DNA from: Dermatemys mawii
Taxonomy: Eukaryota > Chordata > Testudines > Dermatemydidae
Assembly: GCA_007922305.1 (NCBI GenBank)
Contig: ML677358.1
Coordinates: 17,533,327 to 17,597,326 of the forward strand
Direction: 5' to 3'
DNA: 64,000 bases
Part shown: positions 1 through 50,115 of the stretch, in pieces
Layout: each line of letters starts with the position of its first letter
Position numbering within the stretch: the stretch's first letter is position 1
Notes under the pieces: model-generated
Told to the model about the DNA's origin: nothing
The model's input: only the letters and a program-made list of their open reading frames with translations
Database searches by the model: none
Made by a program: the position numbers and the translations under genes

Positions 1-299
1 TGCTCAGTTAATACAACAGGCACAATAAAATAACAAATGTAGCTCCTGAGTAAGGGGGCTATAGCCCTTAGCTTTAGGAAAGTTGCCAAGGAGGTCTGGC
101 CTCACAAAGTTGAGTCATCGTGCTTTTTGAAGAAGCAAGGTCACACTTAAACATTTCAAACAACGTCACCGATGGCTCCATATACTATAGTAATGGGAAT
201 AATTTTCTGTCGTTCTTGTCCCATCAATGCTTGATTTGAGACATTTATTGTAAAAACAGAGGCTTGGGCTGCCAGCACAACCTTTTCATACTGCTTGAT

Positions 300-410
300 T
301 TAGTAAATTATAAGCTCTTTTTGTTCTGAATGGGGCCCTGATCCATGACTAGGGATTCTAGGAACTGCAATAATACAAATAAATAAAATAAAATAATAAT
401 AATAGATGCT
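300..410 (+). repeat. 3' tail of an old LINE-like repeat
   Basis: The stretch TGGGGCCCTGATCCATGAC, then an AATAATACAAATAAATAAAA tail, matches other pieces in this window at 13845, 52200, 52540 and 61900. It is a dispersed repeat 3' end. The family name is uncertain. Confidence 0.55.
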
Positions 411-1454
411 ATTGTAACCCACACACGTCCTGGGTGTGGTATTCTGTCCCAGTTAGTGGCATTGAGACCACGCAGGGAGAGAGTTAAATGAGCCTGCTCT
501 ACAGCCTTAGCTAAGAGTCAGCTGGGTTTTAGCTCATTCAGTAGATTCTCATACACTAAGCTCCAGAGGACCTAGATTCAATCCCACCTGCTGATGACTG
601 GGGTCTGTTAGCAGCATTGCGCTATCAAATGTAGACTATGGGATTTCCTTTTCTGGTACAATACCAAGCACCAGTTTGCACATTATTTTCTCCCAAAGCA
701 GGTTTCTGTGCCATTTGGTAGTGATTGGTTACTTCGGATTCAAAGGCTGCTGGTGGGCAGTTTACTTCAGCACCGTCTTTCTATGATAATTTTCACATTT
801 TCTTCTTCTGGTGCCAATACCTCTACTGACAAAACCGGACAAAGGACCTTACATTCGTGATCTGGTAAGTCCAGAAGCGTGAATTAATCCAGTGTTTCTG
901 ACATCAGAAACACTTCCATGGCAATACTGATGCCACAAACACTGGATTTTATAAGTACTGAATGGATTATTCAGGCAAAGGAGGGTGGGTGTAGAAAGTT
1001 CCTATTCTTTGCACACAGATAGCTTGATGAGCAGCCAAGGTGGGCAAGGCAATGTAGAAAAAGCACATGACAGGATAATGGTGGTTTGGTGATGGTTTTG
1101 TAAGCATTTCCCCACCCCCACCTTCCCTTGGTTATGTGTATGAATGTTGTTAACTATTTACCATAGCTTGGGGCAAATAGTCACACTGTGTTGATGTGGA
1201 GGAGTGATGTTTAACTATAAGAAGTCTATGAGACAGTAAAAATAGTTTTCAGATGTGTTAATTTTGATGCACAATTTTAGAAGACACAAGGAGTTAGTGA
1301 ACTCCAGAAAACAATATATCCTTTAACTTGCCTAACAATCAAAATGTTTTTAAAAATGGAAAGAAATAACAGTATCTAAAAGTTTCTGATGTTTCCCACT
1401 ATCCTACATCTGTATACCAAAAGCTTGGGATTTCAGTTCATTTGAGGATGATCT

Positions 1455-1660
1455 TGGAGCTGTGGCATTGGGCTAGACACAGGACATCTGAGTTCAAAGT
1501 CCAGCTCTCTCATAGACTCACTGCCTGACCTTGGGCAAATAATGTAATCTCTCTGGATTCAATTCAAGACCCAATGGGGTCAATGAAAAAATTCCCGTGG
1601 CTTTTGTGTCTCAGTTCTCCATCTGTAAAATGGGCATAATAATACTTCCCTTTTTTGACC
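1455..1660 (+). repeat. MIR-like core-SINE
   Basis: The core (CTGCCTGACCTTGGGCAAAT) and the tail (CATCTGTAAAATGGGCATAA) of the MIR/core-SINE family are readable. About 60 bp of other sequence separates them. Confidence 0.75.
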
Positions 1661-1789
1661 AGCATTGGGTTGTAAACTTTTGGTGGCAGGAATAGCTGTT
1701 TGCTATGTTCATGTAATGATGGTGTTCCAGGTGGCCTATCACAATGGTGCTCTGATTGCTGGCAGGGGGGTGTCTCTACACTCCAAATA

Positions 1790-2040
1790 AACACCCTCAG
1801 CTGGCCAGGGTTGGGTGACTCAGGCTTATGGGCTCACGCTGTGGGGCTAAAAATTGCTGTTTAGACAATCAAGCTTGGTCTAGAGCCTGAGCTCTGGAAC
1901 CACACAAGTGGGGAGGGTCCCAGAGCCCAGACTCCAGCCTGAGCATAAATGTCTATGCAGCTTTTTTCAGCCCCACAGCCCAAGCTCCTGAGTCTGAGTC
2001 AGCTGATCCAGGCCAGCCACTGCCATCCTGTGGGTCTTTT
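1790..2040. mobile_element. Fragment of a short inverted-repeat DNA element
   Basis: Segments such as TGGGTCCCAGAGCCC-like text, CAGCCTGAGC and GTCTATGCAGC recur in the better-kept element at 19527-19817, so this is an older copy of that family. Confidence 0.5.
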
Positions 2041-4204
2041 TTTCCAGTGGAGAAAATATCCCTTAGCATGATGAATGGGAAAACATCTGTCAGGAAATGC
2101 TAACCATATCAGGTAACCTTTTTGGATTTAGTGGTTTTACATTCCTGTAACAAAAACTGGGCTTAATTATCACTGCCTTGTATTCTGGGTGGTCATTTAC
2201 AAAGAGGAAGCAAACTGCAAAATGTAGAAGGCAGTGGAAAATAAAGCCCTTTTCTCCTTTTGAATGCTCACCGTGGAGTCACTCCCCCAGTTTGTGTGTA
2301 TTAGTCAAGATCGATGAGATAAAGCTATCAAGTAATGAGTTAAAAAGTGTTTCAGTCTCATTCCTGGAAGCAAGATGGGCGATTTTCGTAAGGTGGAATG
2401 CTAATCCCCTTTTCCTTGGATTTGTCTGCACGATAGGTTTGCTTTACATTCAGTCACTGTTAGCCAGCAAAGATTCATAGGTGCACAGGCATAAACTCCT
2501 ACTGTAGTCAGGGTAAACTACCATAAGTTGTGATTTGCAGCAGTTCAATTTACCTGGGTTGCTCCACCAGTGCAAATAGTAGGTTTGCCTGTCTACATTA
2601 AGGGTTTGTACTGCTGCAGCTATACTGGTGACTTGGATTGAGGCAAATCCCCAGTTTAGATAGGATCTCAAAAAGCTGCGTTTCCCTTTCAGTATTTATG
2701 TTGAAGAGGAAATCATCATAAACAGAATAGGTCCTCTTGCAAGCTATTGAGGAAGATCCTGGTTGTTCTTACGGCACTGAAGAATCTGTACTGTTCAAGT
2801 GAAGTTAATCCATGTGAAAATCTGTCCTCTGTAATACTGCCAAGGTCAGTGAGTCCTGGGATGATCTGCTCCAGAGTTACAAATCATGGATAATTTACTG
2901 TATCTAGCCGATGCCTTGATCCGTGCATCCAATTTTTCCAAAATTCTCAAAATATTCAGGGTCAAATCCTGCCTTTAGACCCATGAGATCAACTTCCACT
3001 GACAGTGAGAGGAGCTGGGCGAGTGCATTGAATTGGGAGTTGTGAGTCTTTGAGAGAAGAGGGAGTGTAACCAGTTTATTTGAACCTAATTGCTTACTGT
3101 TTTTACTTTAAATAGTCCTTTCATCTCTTTCCCTGTCTCTTCCTCTTTCCATGAGCGTACAGCATAGGCACATTGTCTGAGGTGATCATAAATTGTAGAA
3201 GAAGGAAGAAACTGAATGACTTAAGCAGAGCCTTTACCATGCCCTTTAAGAAAAATAGCATGAAAATACATGACTGAGATGGGGAGGCGAGAAGATAAGG
3301 CACTGACGTTAAGTGGATACCAACTGACAAGTGGATATAAAAAAGATCTGTTCATATTATAACATTAGAGATATTTTAGACTGCGGTCAATACTGGTTTT
3401 CTGTAAATTGTCCCATGACATTAAAGTTGAGGGTCTTTCATTCATTTCAGGGAATCAATCCCAGTGACACACAAAAGTTACTAAAATGACTGTAAATGAT
3501 ACAGTAATAGGGAGATAACACATTGCCTTCTAAGGACAAGATTCTTCTGATATCCTTCCTCCAGCTTAGTAGCACCTCACTCCACAAGTAGTCTCACTAG
3601 TGACCAGTCCTAGAGGAAAATACTAGTTCATGTATGTAAGGACAGCAGAATTTAGGTCCAAGTTTATATATGGTGAAAGTCTGCATGTATTTTATCGAGA
3701 TCTTAGAGATATTTCCTACCTTGTTGTCTGTTTTTTTTAAAACCTCCAAACTAGCTATATTTAACTTTTAAATTTCTCTGCCGCCTTCAGGACACCAGCA
3801 CTGGTACCTGAGCAGGATGTGCGGGTGGGGAGTTTTCCACTGAGCCTACAGTAATAGCATGTGAACTGCCGAACCTGGGAAAATCCCCTGACAAAAATCC
3901 AATGTGCAAAATGCCACTTTTCAAAGCAGAAATGGGGCAGTCTACAAAAGGGAGGAAGAAAGGGATAAAAGTGAAAAAAGAATCAGTGTGATTGGGGCTG
4001 TAAGTAGTGAAATAAACTCATCTGAGACCTGGGCTTGCCAACCAGAAATGAATGCCCTGTGTGTATACAACCCAATCCCTTCCCTGTGAGCGTTTTTCTT
4101 TCCTTTTTCAAAGATATTTTAATTTGCATTCAGGTTTATATGAAAATGTACAACAGTGTTAAAGAGACACAGGGTAAAAATTTCAAAAGCACTGGAGATT
4201 TAGA

Positions 4205-4420
4205 TGAGATAGTAGGAAAAACTTTCTAATGCTAAGGGTAGTTAAGTCCTGGAACAGACTTCCAAGGGGGGTTGTGGAATTCCTGTCATTGGTGGTTTTA
4301 AAGAACAGATTGGATGAACACCTGCCAGGGATGGTCAAGGTTTGCTTGGTCCTGCCTTGACACAGGGGGATGAACTTGATGACCGCTCCGGCCTCTCCTT
4401 TCAGTGATTCTATAAATTAC
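4205..4420 (+). mobile_element. CR1 LINE 3' end
   Basis: The text runs GTCCTGGAACAGACTTCCAA, a TGATGACCTC-like region and ends GATTCTAT, the CR1 3' region and tail on the + strand. It is truncated at its 5' end, as CR1 copies usually are. Confidence 0.75.
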
Positions 4421-4434
4421 TTACACCCAGATCT

Positions 4435-4575
4435 TCAGAGGTACTAAGCACCTAATTCCCACTGAAATGAATGTTAGACGCCTAGATACCTTTAAGAATC
4501 TGGCCCTTTGGAGTTTACGTCCCATTGACTTTCAGTGAAACCTGGGCTCCGAAGTGCCTTAGCCATTTTTCAACA
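4435..4575. mobile_element. Fragment of the 'CACCTAA' foldback family
   Basis: AAGCACCTAATTCCCACTGA and GCCTAGATACCTTTAAGAAT are words shared with the foldback element at 9480-9672. Non-coding. Confidence 0.45.
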
Positions 4576-5089
4576 TGGAACTTTAGCTCTCAGTCACTTA
4601 AGTGTTTGTGTAAATTTTATCTGGGGCCATTGAAAGTATGGCCAAAGTTTAGGTTTGGTTAGAAAACAAATTTACAAAGATGAATATAAATAGAGATATT
4701 CATGATCCCTGTAGTTTCTTTCCCAGCAATTTAGGAAGTCTAGTAGACAATTAGAGCATGGAAACCAGAAACTGAAATTCTGAAAGTGACCAGCCTAATT
4801 TCACTGTGTGGACAAAAGGAAGTGAAAAAAGAAATAAAGCTCAACCAACAGATTAGATTTTTTTATATTCAATTTTAAATCAAAGGTGTTGTTACTCCAC
4901 AGGTCAGAATTGGGTTAAATACATATACGTGGGTCAAGATGGTCAAAAATGGGTGCCTAAATGTAGGCTCCAAATTCCCTATTAAAGCCCCTAAAGAAAG
5001 TGACCTAATTTTCCAAGGTGACAAACAGTCATCAGCTCCCACTGAAATCAACTACTGTCTCTATTGGGAATACTCATGGATCAAGCTGT

Positions 5090-5960
5090 CCACCCCATCT
5101 TGTCTCCCTCCTTCCATCACATCCAGTGTTTCGGCCTGTGTCACCGATGTCTCATTATCTGCTTGAACATAACATGGACAAAGCTGAATGACTCATCTTT
5201 CCTCCCAAATCCTCTCCATTTTGCTCCTTCTCTGCTAGTCTTGACAAAACTACCATTTTCCATCAGTCAGGCCCACATTATTGGGGTCCTTTTTCTCCCT
5301 TGCCCCTCACATCCAGGCTTTATTGAAATCTGGCACATCTTCCTCCTCAGCATGACCAAGCTCCCTCTTTTTCCTTCCATCTCCCTAGCCAAATCACTAG
5401 TTCAGGCCCCACCTTGACTATTGCAACATCTCCCTCGTTGGCCTCCCAAACACAGGCATCGCACCCTATTTTTACAGTGCAAATTGCAGCTGCTAAACTC
5501 CCTGCCTGTCGACCTGATCAAATCGCTCCTTTCTTTGAATCTCTCTGCTGACTCCCCATCTCTTATCGCACAAAAATCACTCTTCATATCACCATCCTCT
5601 AAGCTCAAAATAATTCTGCCCTCCCTATCTAGTACCCTTGTCAAGCTTCTCTTCGCCCCCCACATCCTCTCTGCTCCAGCAGTGTTACTACCCTCAACTG
5701 ACTGGTTTTCAGCTTCTCACTTCTTTGCCTCATCTTGCGCCATCCTGTATACATGACCTTATCTGCCAAGCCTCTACCCTGTCCACAGTTAAGTGCCTCT
5801 TGAAGACCCAATTCAACCATGCCATCAACAGTGAATCTAGCTGTCCCATATCGTCGTTTTTAAAGGGATGTATGATTTCTGCTTCCCACTAATCTCTCTC
5901 TGCTGTTAGATTATGGAACTCCTCATGGCATAGGCTGTTCCTACTTGCCTTTTTGAACAG
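5090..5960 (+). mobile_element. L2-like LINE reverse-transcriptase remnant
   Basis: At 5414-5450 the + strand reads LDYCNISLVGLP, the signature of L2-type reverse transcriptases (usually LDYCNALLAGLP). About 90 bases later VQIAAAKLP and SLCWLPISYR resemble the conserved region that follows. Stops and frame changes show it is dead. The 5' part before 5400 is assigned to the same element only tentatively. Confidence 0.6.
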
Positions 5961-6056
5961 CATCTAGCAGATAGTGGGCATGACCATAAACAAATTAGAG
6001 ACAACACTAATAAGCAAATAATCATAGCTAGCCATGTTATGTCATATGAAGTTATA

Positions 6057-6130
6057 AGGCCTGATTCTGATCTCATTTACACCAGTGTAAATCAGGAGAC
6101 ATTCCAGTGAGGTTATTGGAGCTAAAATTC
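6057..6130. repeat. Short dispersed repeat ('GCCTGATTCTGATCTCA')
   Basis: The opening GCCTGATTCTGATCTCA..TTACA and the following GTGTAAATC occur again at 40108-40170, with looser copies at 13333, 47640 and 63868. This is a non-coding interspersed element. Confidence 0.6.
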
Positions 6131-7099
6131 ACAAGAGCTCAGAACCAGGCTCAAAGTCAGTAATGGTTAACAAGCGGTCATATCCTCCAATCCTAATTCT
6201 TTTAATTGTCCTCTTTTTTGGCTTCCCTAGCAACAGACTTCTATAGAGCTTATTATAGTACCCTAATGTCTACATTTTTCCCTCCCGCCTGCATGACCAG
6301 GAATCCCTTGGGGATACATTTCAGACTCTACACTTCACATATGTGTATGATAAATTATGTGCACCCATGTATGTGCGTATACTCAGCAGGCACAAACACC
6401 AAAATAAGTAAACAGTTTGAACGCTTGCCTTTGCACAAATGTTACAACTCTGTAACACTCATGCAGGTATTTGCATCTATAAAGCATGTGCGTATGTATG
6501 TGAGATGCACTACTTTGTAGATCAAGCTGAAAATTTGGCCCTCGATTTCTGTTTTTGTCTCCTGACATGGAATTCCCCTTTACATCAGTGATGATTCTGT
6601 ACATAAATTAAATAGCATTGCTTCTGGAGTTTGTAGACAGCCTAAAAGAATAGATCAAGGAGAGCTATGAACTGTCCCCATTCAGCTCAATTTGGCATTA
6701 ACTCTGAAATCTAGGGGTGCCATTTAAAAAGTCAGCATTGATAAAATGATCTACATTGGAATAATGATCACAAACACCCATCAAAGAGCTTATCCCGCAG
6801 TCCTAATTCAGAGTCAGAGTAAAATTCAGGGGCAGAGTAAAATTAATTGCAATTAATATCAACAAAGCAATGAATTCACCTGAAACTGCCACAGATCTTA
6901 CAGTCCAGCCACAGTGGAGTGCTTCAGAAACAAGCAGCTCTTGGTACAGTATTTATATCTACCTCGCCACAGATTACATGGGTCTTGATTGCACCTACAG
7001 CATGCAGCGTGTATATTCTGCCTAAACTTTCTTGGAACATTCAGCTGCAGATTAACTGCCTTCCACATGTGGACCATTCAGTAATCGGTAAGTGGTTAA

Positions 7100-7195
7100 G
7101 TCATTTCAACTCCCCATGCCTCAGTTTCCCTCAAAGTGCTTTGAGATCTATAGATGAAAAGCACTACAGAAGCGCTCGGTGTTATCATTATTAAT
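7100..7195 (+). repeat. MIR-like core-SINE tail
   Basis: ATGCCTCAGTTTCC is followed by GTGCTTTGAGATCTATAGAT and an ATTATTAATA-like tail. The middle of the element is shortened. Confidence 0.6.
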
Positions 7196-7439
7196 AATCA
7201 TTCATGACACTATTTAAAAGGTACAAACAAACTTTTTTACAGCAGCCCAACATATAAAAGGAGTGGAACTTCATTTATACAGCATGGTTTAATTGCTTGG
7301 ATGGATCTGCGAGTCCTTTCTGCTCAGATGCCAGAGGCTTTGTAGTTATGTACAAAGTATCTTTGAAATACTTCAAAGGTGTGGCCCCAGGTACAGTGCA
7401 TGAGGTAACAGACATGCTGTAGGCAGGGCTGTCCCTGGG

Positions 7440-7585
7440 GAGGTGGGACCTGGGAACCCCTCACCCTCTCTGGCCCAGGCCACGCCCCCACTCCACCCCT
7501 TCCCCAAGACCCTGCCCTGCCTCTTCCCGCCCCCACCTTACCCCTATCCCACCAAGCCCCCCTCCCCCACCCGCCTCTTTCAGGC
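7440..7585. repeat. Pyrimidine-rich, C-rich tract
   Basis: About 145 bp of CCCC-rich sequence with words such as CCACGCCCCCACTCC and CCCGCCCCCACC. The minus strand carries runs of four or more G that could form a quadruplex. It looks like part of a dispersed GC-rich repeat with relatives near 51400-51640. Confidence 0.55.
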
Positions 7586-7959
7586 TTCTGCTTCCTCCCA
7601 CGAGCAATGCCGGGAGCATCCTGAAGAACGGGGCCCCCCCAGAGCCCAGAGACCGGAGCGGTTGCCCTGGTCGGTCCTATGGACTGGATGGCTCTGGCTG
7701 TGGGTAATACAGACCACTCCATCCATCTGGATCAGGAGCGTAGATGGGTGAAATACCCCCAAGGGCGTAGAGAAGGTGCTGTTTCATTATATCCCATTAT
7801 ACCCTACACAGGTATCACTGTCTTGACTAAGGGGGGGCCAAGCAGACATGTATCCAATCACGCCCCATCTTTTTATTAATCTCTGATCCTTAAACATCAC
7901 CTATGTCAAGCGTGCCCATCAAATATTGATTTTTTTCCACAACATTCACTTTAGAGTAT

Positions 7960-8218
7960 CTTTCAGCATGTGCTGCTCACTTGATGACTTTGGAGAGGAT
8001 GTGGTTGTGGCTTTGACAGAGAGGAAGCTTTACAGCGTTGCCTAGATGACAGATGGAAAGATAAGACCCCAAGCACCTACGCTGCCTTTCAAACACCTTT
8101 TTTTGTGAAAAAATCAACTCCTTTCCTTCTTGTTACTCTTTCCTGGACTTGGCTGGGTGTGCAGCGGGTCTGGGACCGGTGACCTGGCTCCTGGAAGAGA
8201 ACCGTGCCCTGCCGAACA
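7960..8218 (+). promoter_or_regulatory. ITK: Candidate ITK promoter and 5' UTR
   Basis: This is the sequence just before the ITK start codon. There is no CpG island and no clear TATA box, as is common for lymphoid genes. Motif matches read by eye are a RUNX-type TGTGGTT at 8000-8006, a GATA-type AGATAAG at 8059-8065 and a forkhead-like CAAACAC near 8091. Such short motifs occur often by chance, so their function is only an inference from the gene's T-cell expression. The transcription start cannot be placed from sequence alone. Confidence 0.35.
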
Positions 8219-46304
<38,086 letters not shown>

Positions 46305-46716
46305 TCAGGACACCAGCTGACTGAGTGAAGTCAACCAAGAAGCCAGAGTGGGCAGACTACCGAGTGTTCCCTACACAAAGCATTAACAAAATCCCTCCTA
46401 CCAGAGATAATGGTACTAGCCAGATTGGGGCAGAGGCCCGAATTTCCAGCCCGGCCAATCCTTTTCAAGAGCTCCACGTTGAGAAGATGGAGACAGCCCT
46501 TTGGTTTGAGACTCTCACAAACCAGCCCCGTGATTTAGCAAAGATCCCAGAGCCAGCCGACCCAAAAGGCCAATTTCTCATGAGGATAATAAGGGTCAGG
46601 GTATGGCCTCAGAGCTCAGGTATCTGGCATTGTGATTTTAACCCTGGAAGCACCCAAATGAAAGGCAACTTTAGCCTGCCCTGAGAAATGTGTCTCCTCA
46701 CTGACAAGGAGAGCTC

Positions 46717-46755
46717 TTTGTAAGATATTACCTCACCCACCTTGTCTCTCTAAGA
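46717..46755 (+). repeat. Repeat tail inside the ITK 3' UTR
   Basis: AAGATATTACCTCACCCACC and TTGTCTCTCTAA match the tail that follows the hairpin at 34940-34975. It marks an old insertion in the untranslated region. Confidence 0.65.
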
Positions 46756-48911
46756 ACCATTCAGATGCTTCCAAACTTGCCTGTGTCACAGCTGGTCTGG
46801 AGAGGAAAGGGAGGGATGGATTAACTGGGACCAGGACACATAGATCTGACAGGTTTTCTGGCTGGGCTTAGCCATTTCATCCCGTACATTGAAGGGTTAA
46901 GATGGTGTTGTCATGTCTTAGCATGATTTGCTCTGCAGCTCTGGAGTAAGGGATGTAGGATTCTGGCGAGTGTAAGTTGAAAGGAGTGTCCAAGTAATAG
47001 AAAAATACCTGAGAAAACTGAGAAAACTGTGAAAGAAACTGCAAGGTCTCTCAAATATGTTATATTGTTAGTGTATGTGTGGGGAGGGAATACAAATAAA
47101 ACCACACACAGAGACTTTCTGGTGCAGATGGGGATGTTTGTAGGGGAAAAACAAAGCCGAAGAATGAGTGTGTCAAAATTCTCATCAACACTTCTACATA
47201 AGAAGAAGAAATTGGCCTCCAAAGATCTCTTTCAGCTTGAACACCAAGGGACAACTTGGCAACGCACGAGGCAGATCACATCTGGGGCAGGCACTCAGGG
47301 TCTTGTTGTCCAAGGTGAAAGGCTCCTTTCTAGAGTCACACAGGAACTGCTGTGTTTTCTGAAGAGAGGTGGACAGCAATAGAGAAAGCGCTGGTTGGGA
47401 ATGCAACAGGCATCACTGATACATGTTCTCAGCTGGCTGACAAGGTTCTGTGGAGGAGGCAGGGAGGCACAGGCCGAGAGATGAAACGCTGCAGAGAAGT
47501 ACAGGTGCTCAGTGCACTTGTGATAATAAATGAGCGACCTACCCGCCTCCCCACTCAGAAAAGTAACGGATCCACCCACAACAAAGATCTCTTTACCTCT
47601 TCTGGGAGCAAAATTATTGAGCCTTCTGGACACGTTTAAAATCAGTGGACTTACACAGGTGTAACTGAGACCAGACGCTGTCCCATTCTGCATATACAGC
47701 TACCGACGCGATCATTTGCCTAGTAGTGTGGAAAGCACTGGCCTGTGTTTTATAATTGGATAGACCGGGTATTTATACTGTGTGGTAGAAGAAGCTATGC
47801 ACCATGTACCCAGCATACTTTAACTTAACTGATATTCTAGCAAAACTCAAGGATATTCTTTTTTCCATAACCAATCTTAAAAACAGAGTGCAAGCTTTGT
47901 TAATCCCCAGGATTGCTAAATAAGATCTGGGACTTTTTGCTAAGCATTAGGAATAACAGGAAGGGTCTTGAAGGAGCAGTATATAATGTGTTTTTATATA
48001 TATATCTGTTTGTAATGTTCAGTTCTTTGTTAGCCTCTAGGTCCTGGAATCTCTCCCAGCTGTACAGATGTATGCTAGGTATTGCTCCTAGCTTATTCAT
48101 CTCCCGCATTTGATTTTGTTCTGCATTAATTTCTTAGCTATACACATGTGAAACTTCATCATGAAATGTGTTCCCAGGCAGGCCACCCTCATGTACAAAC
48201 CGGAGATGGGTCTAACCAAACACCACCAAAAGGTGGGGATGTTTGTCACTAGATCCAAACTGAGTATTTCATAGTCTGAACCAAAACGTGGGGCATGAAC
48301 AGCCACAAAGAGAATTCTGCGCTGACTCGAGTTCCATCCAATTTCTCTTTGTTCCTCCCCACTAGTTTCAGTTCACCCACTGCCATGTTCTTGGGGTACC
48401 AAACCTGGCCTATAGTCAGTGCCCTGAATAGGGCGCCATGTGGAACTGCACCCCGGGGAGTTCAGGGGGGAATTGTGAGCAGCCCAGGGCACATGGGACT
48501 ACAGCATTTGTGACTGCCATGGGGGGGTACTTTGCCATGACCCGGCCTCCTCCCTTTCCCCACCCTTTACCCACAATGGGGCACCAAAGGGGTTCTTCCC
48601 CAAGCACAAGGACTGTAATTGTGGCAGACCCTTGTGCAGGGTGTGCAAAGGTAAACTCGTTGCACATTAGCCCCACATGTAAGGGACCATCACACTGTGG
48701 GCCTCCCCAAGTCCTGAGCAAGGCGCCAATGTGTTTATAACTGTAATATTGCCCCACTGAGTAATGCCTTTAAGACAGTATTTATTCTTGGATGAGTAAA
48801 GGAAATATTTATTAGTTACAATCTGTTGCACTAAATAATACTGTTAAATGTAATGTTCAGATCTTCTTGCATAGGAATGCTTTGTGTACAGAGTATATTT
48901 TTTTTACAGTT

Positions 48912-48917
48912 AATAAA
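48912..48917 (+). terminator. ITK: ITK polyadenylation signal AATAAA
   Basis: AATAAA is followed about 20 bp later by a GTGG then T-rich stretch (48934-48950), the usual arrangement of signal, cleavage site and downstream element. Earlier AATAAA matches at 47095 and 47525 could serve shorter transcripts. Confidence 0.7.
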
Positions 48918-49063
48918 GTGGTCATATAACAAGCGTGGTTTTTATTTTTCACACAGGTGCCCCACCCAGAAACAGCGGGGAACGTCTCTGGCTCTAACCA
49001 CTGCCAAAATGTACTGTCTTAAAGACAAACTTTCAGACAACATCTTAAGGGCCAAATTCTGTG

Positions 49064-49831
49064 CTCTGATGGGGACTGTAGAAAAGAGACTCGCCCCCTT
49101 GTGGCTGGGTCTGGTGGAGTAGGCGATTCTGCTCTGGTGCCCCCTGCTGGCAGCCGCTCTGGCCCTGTGGTGGTCCTTGTGCCTTGGCCCGCCAGGAAGG
49201 TCACATTCGGTCTCATGGTCAAAAGCCCAGTGACCCTACCCCAAGTCTCCTGCCTCTAAGTCTCGGCCCAGTGGTCCTTACACTCCTTGTTCCAGGGTTT
49301 TCAACAGTATTAACCCCTTGAATCAGGTTTCACTTCACCTTCCTCGGTAGCTGGCAGGGGAACCCAGACCCCCCACTCTAGTCTAGGGTCCACTCTGGGT
49401 CTTCTCACGCAGCCTCCATGCTGCTTCCCCAGACTTCTTCCTGTCTTGCCCAGCCTTTCTCCAAAGCCCCTTTCCAGGTTCTGCAGAGACCTTTCAGCTC
49501 CTGTAGAGAGCGACAGCTCCCAGGGTATTCACCCGAAAGGTCAGTTCCCGCCCTTTTATCCAGGTTCAAACAGGTGCTCACTCCACCCCATAGCTGCTTT
49601 CCTGGCCTTCTATAAGAGTTCCCTTCCCAGGAGACGGTCTCAAAACCTACCCTCCCCTGAGGTGTCCTGCCTCTCTGCTGGGTCCCTCCCGCTGGGCACA
49701 GCTCTTTGTGACCCAGCTGGATCAGAAAACCAACTGATTCTCCACTCCCTCCAGGTGTAACCCAGTGAGGTAACAGAGCCCTCGGGTCCCCATTAACCCT
49801 TTTACTGTCTTTTGTGGACATCCCATCACAG
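49064..49831. mobile_element. DNA element with TGATGGG/CCCATCA ends, about 768 bp
   Basis: CTCTGATGGGGACTGTAG at the left and GTGGACATCCCATCACAG at the right are loose inverted ends around a GC-moderate, non-coding interior. It begins right after the word GGGCCAAATTCTGTG. Boundaries and family are inferred from the ends only. Confidence 0.55.
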
Positions 49832-49904
49832 GCATACTGGGTACCCTGGACTTTGATGGGGTAGGGAGTGCTCAACACTGCTGGAAATCAAGCTACCTCG
49901 TTAA

Positions 49905-50115
49905 GTGCCCGCCTGTGGATTTCAGTGCCTATCTTTAGACATCCAGTGCTAAATATTTTAGCCTCAGCCATTCTGTGCCTTAGCTTCCTTATCTTTAAAA
50001 TGGGGGTAATATTATTCACATGCTTCAAAGAAGGTGTTTGCTTACTCATATTTATACAGTGCTTTGAGATCCTCAGAGGGAAATGGTCAGATGCTAGTAA
50101 TGGCATATTATTTAT
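49905..50115 (+). repeat. MIR-like core-SINE
   Basis: TGTGCCTTAGCTTCCTTATC, TAAAATGGGGGTAATATTAT and AGTGCTTTGAGATCCTCAGA are typical of the family's 3' half. Confidence 0.7.

Larger units (their letters stand above)
1..8218. other. Upstream gene-free region
   Basis: No protein-coding exon is recognisable here. In mammals GARIN3 (FAM71B) and MED7 lie upstream of ITK, but neither MED7-like sequence nor any other recognisable exon is seen. The region holds the repeat pieces listed separately; between them the sequence is unremarkable AT-leaning DNA. Confidence 0.7.
46305..48935 (+). other. ITK: ITK 3' untranslated region
   Basis: About 2.6 kb from the stop to the best polyadenylation site, a length similar to that recalled for mammalian ITK. 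It holds AU-rich ATTTA motifs near 48781 and 48808, earlier AATAAA matches at 47095 and 47525, and two repeat pieces (46717-46755 and about 47640-47700). Its exact 3' end is inferred from the signal only. Confidence 0.7.

Noticed and set aside
5064..5892. Several overlapping frames of about 84-117 codons
   Set aside because: They are remnants of a LINE; the only recognisable protein signature (LDYCN) is in a broken frame.
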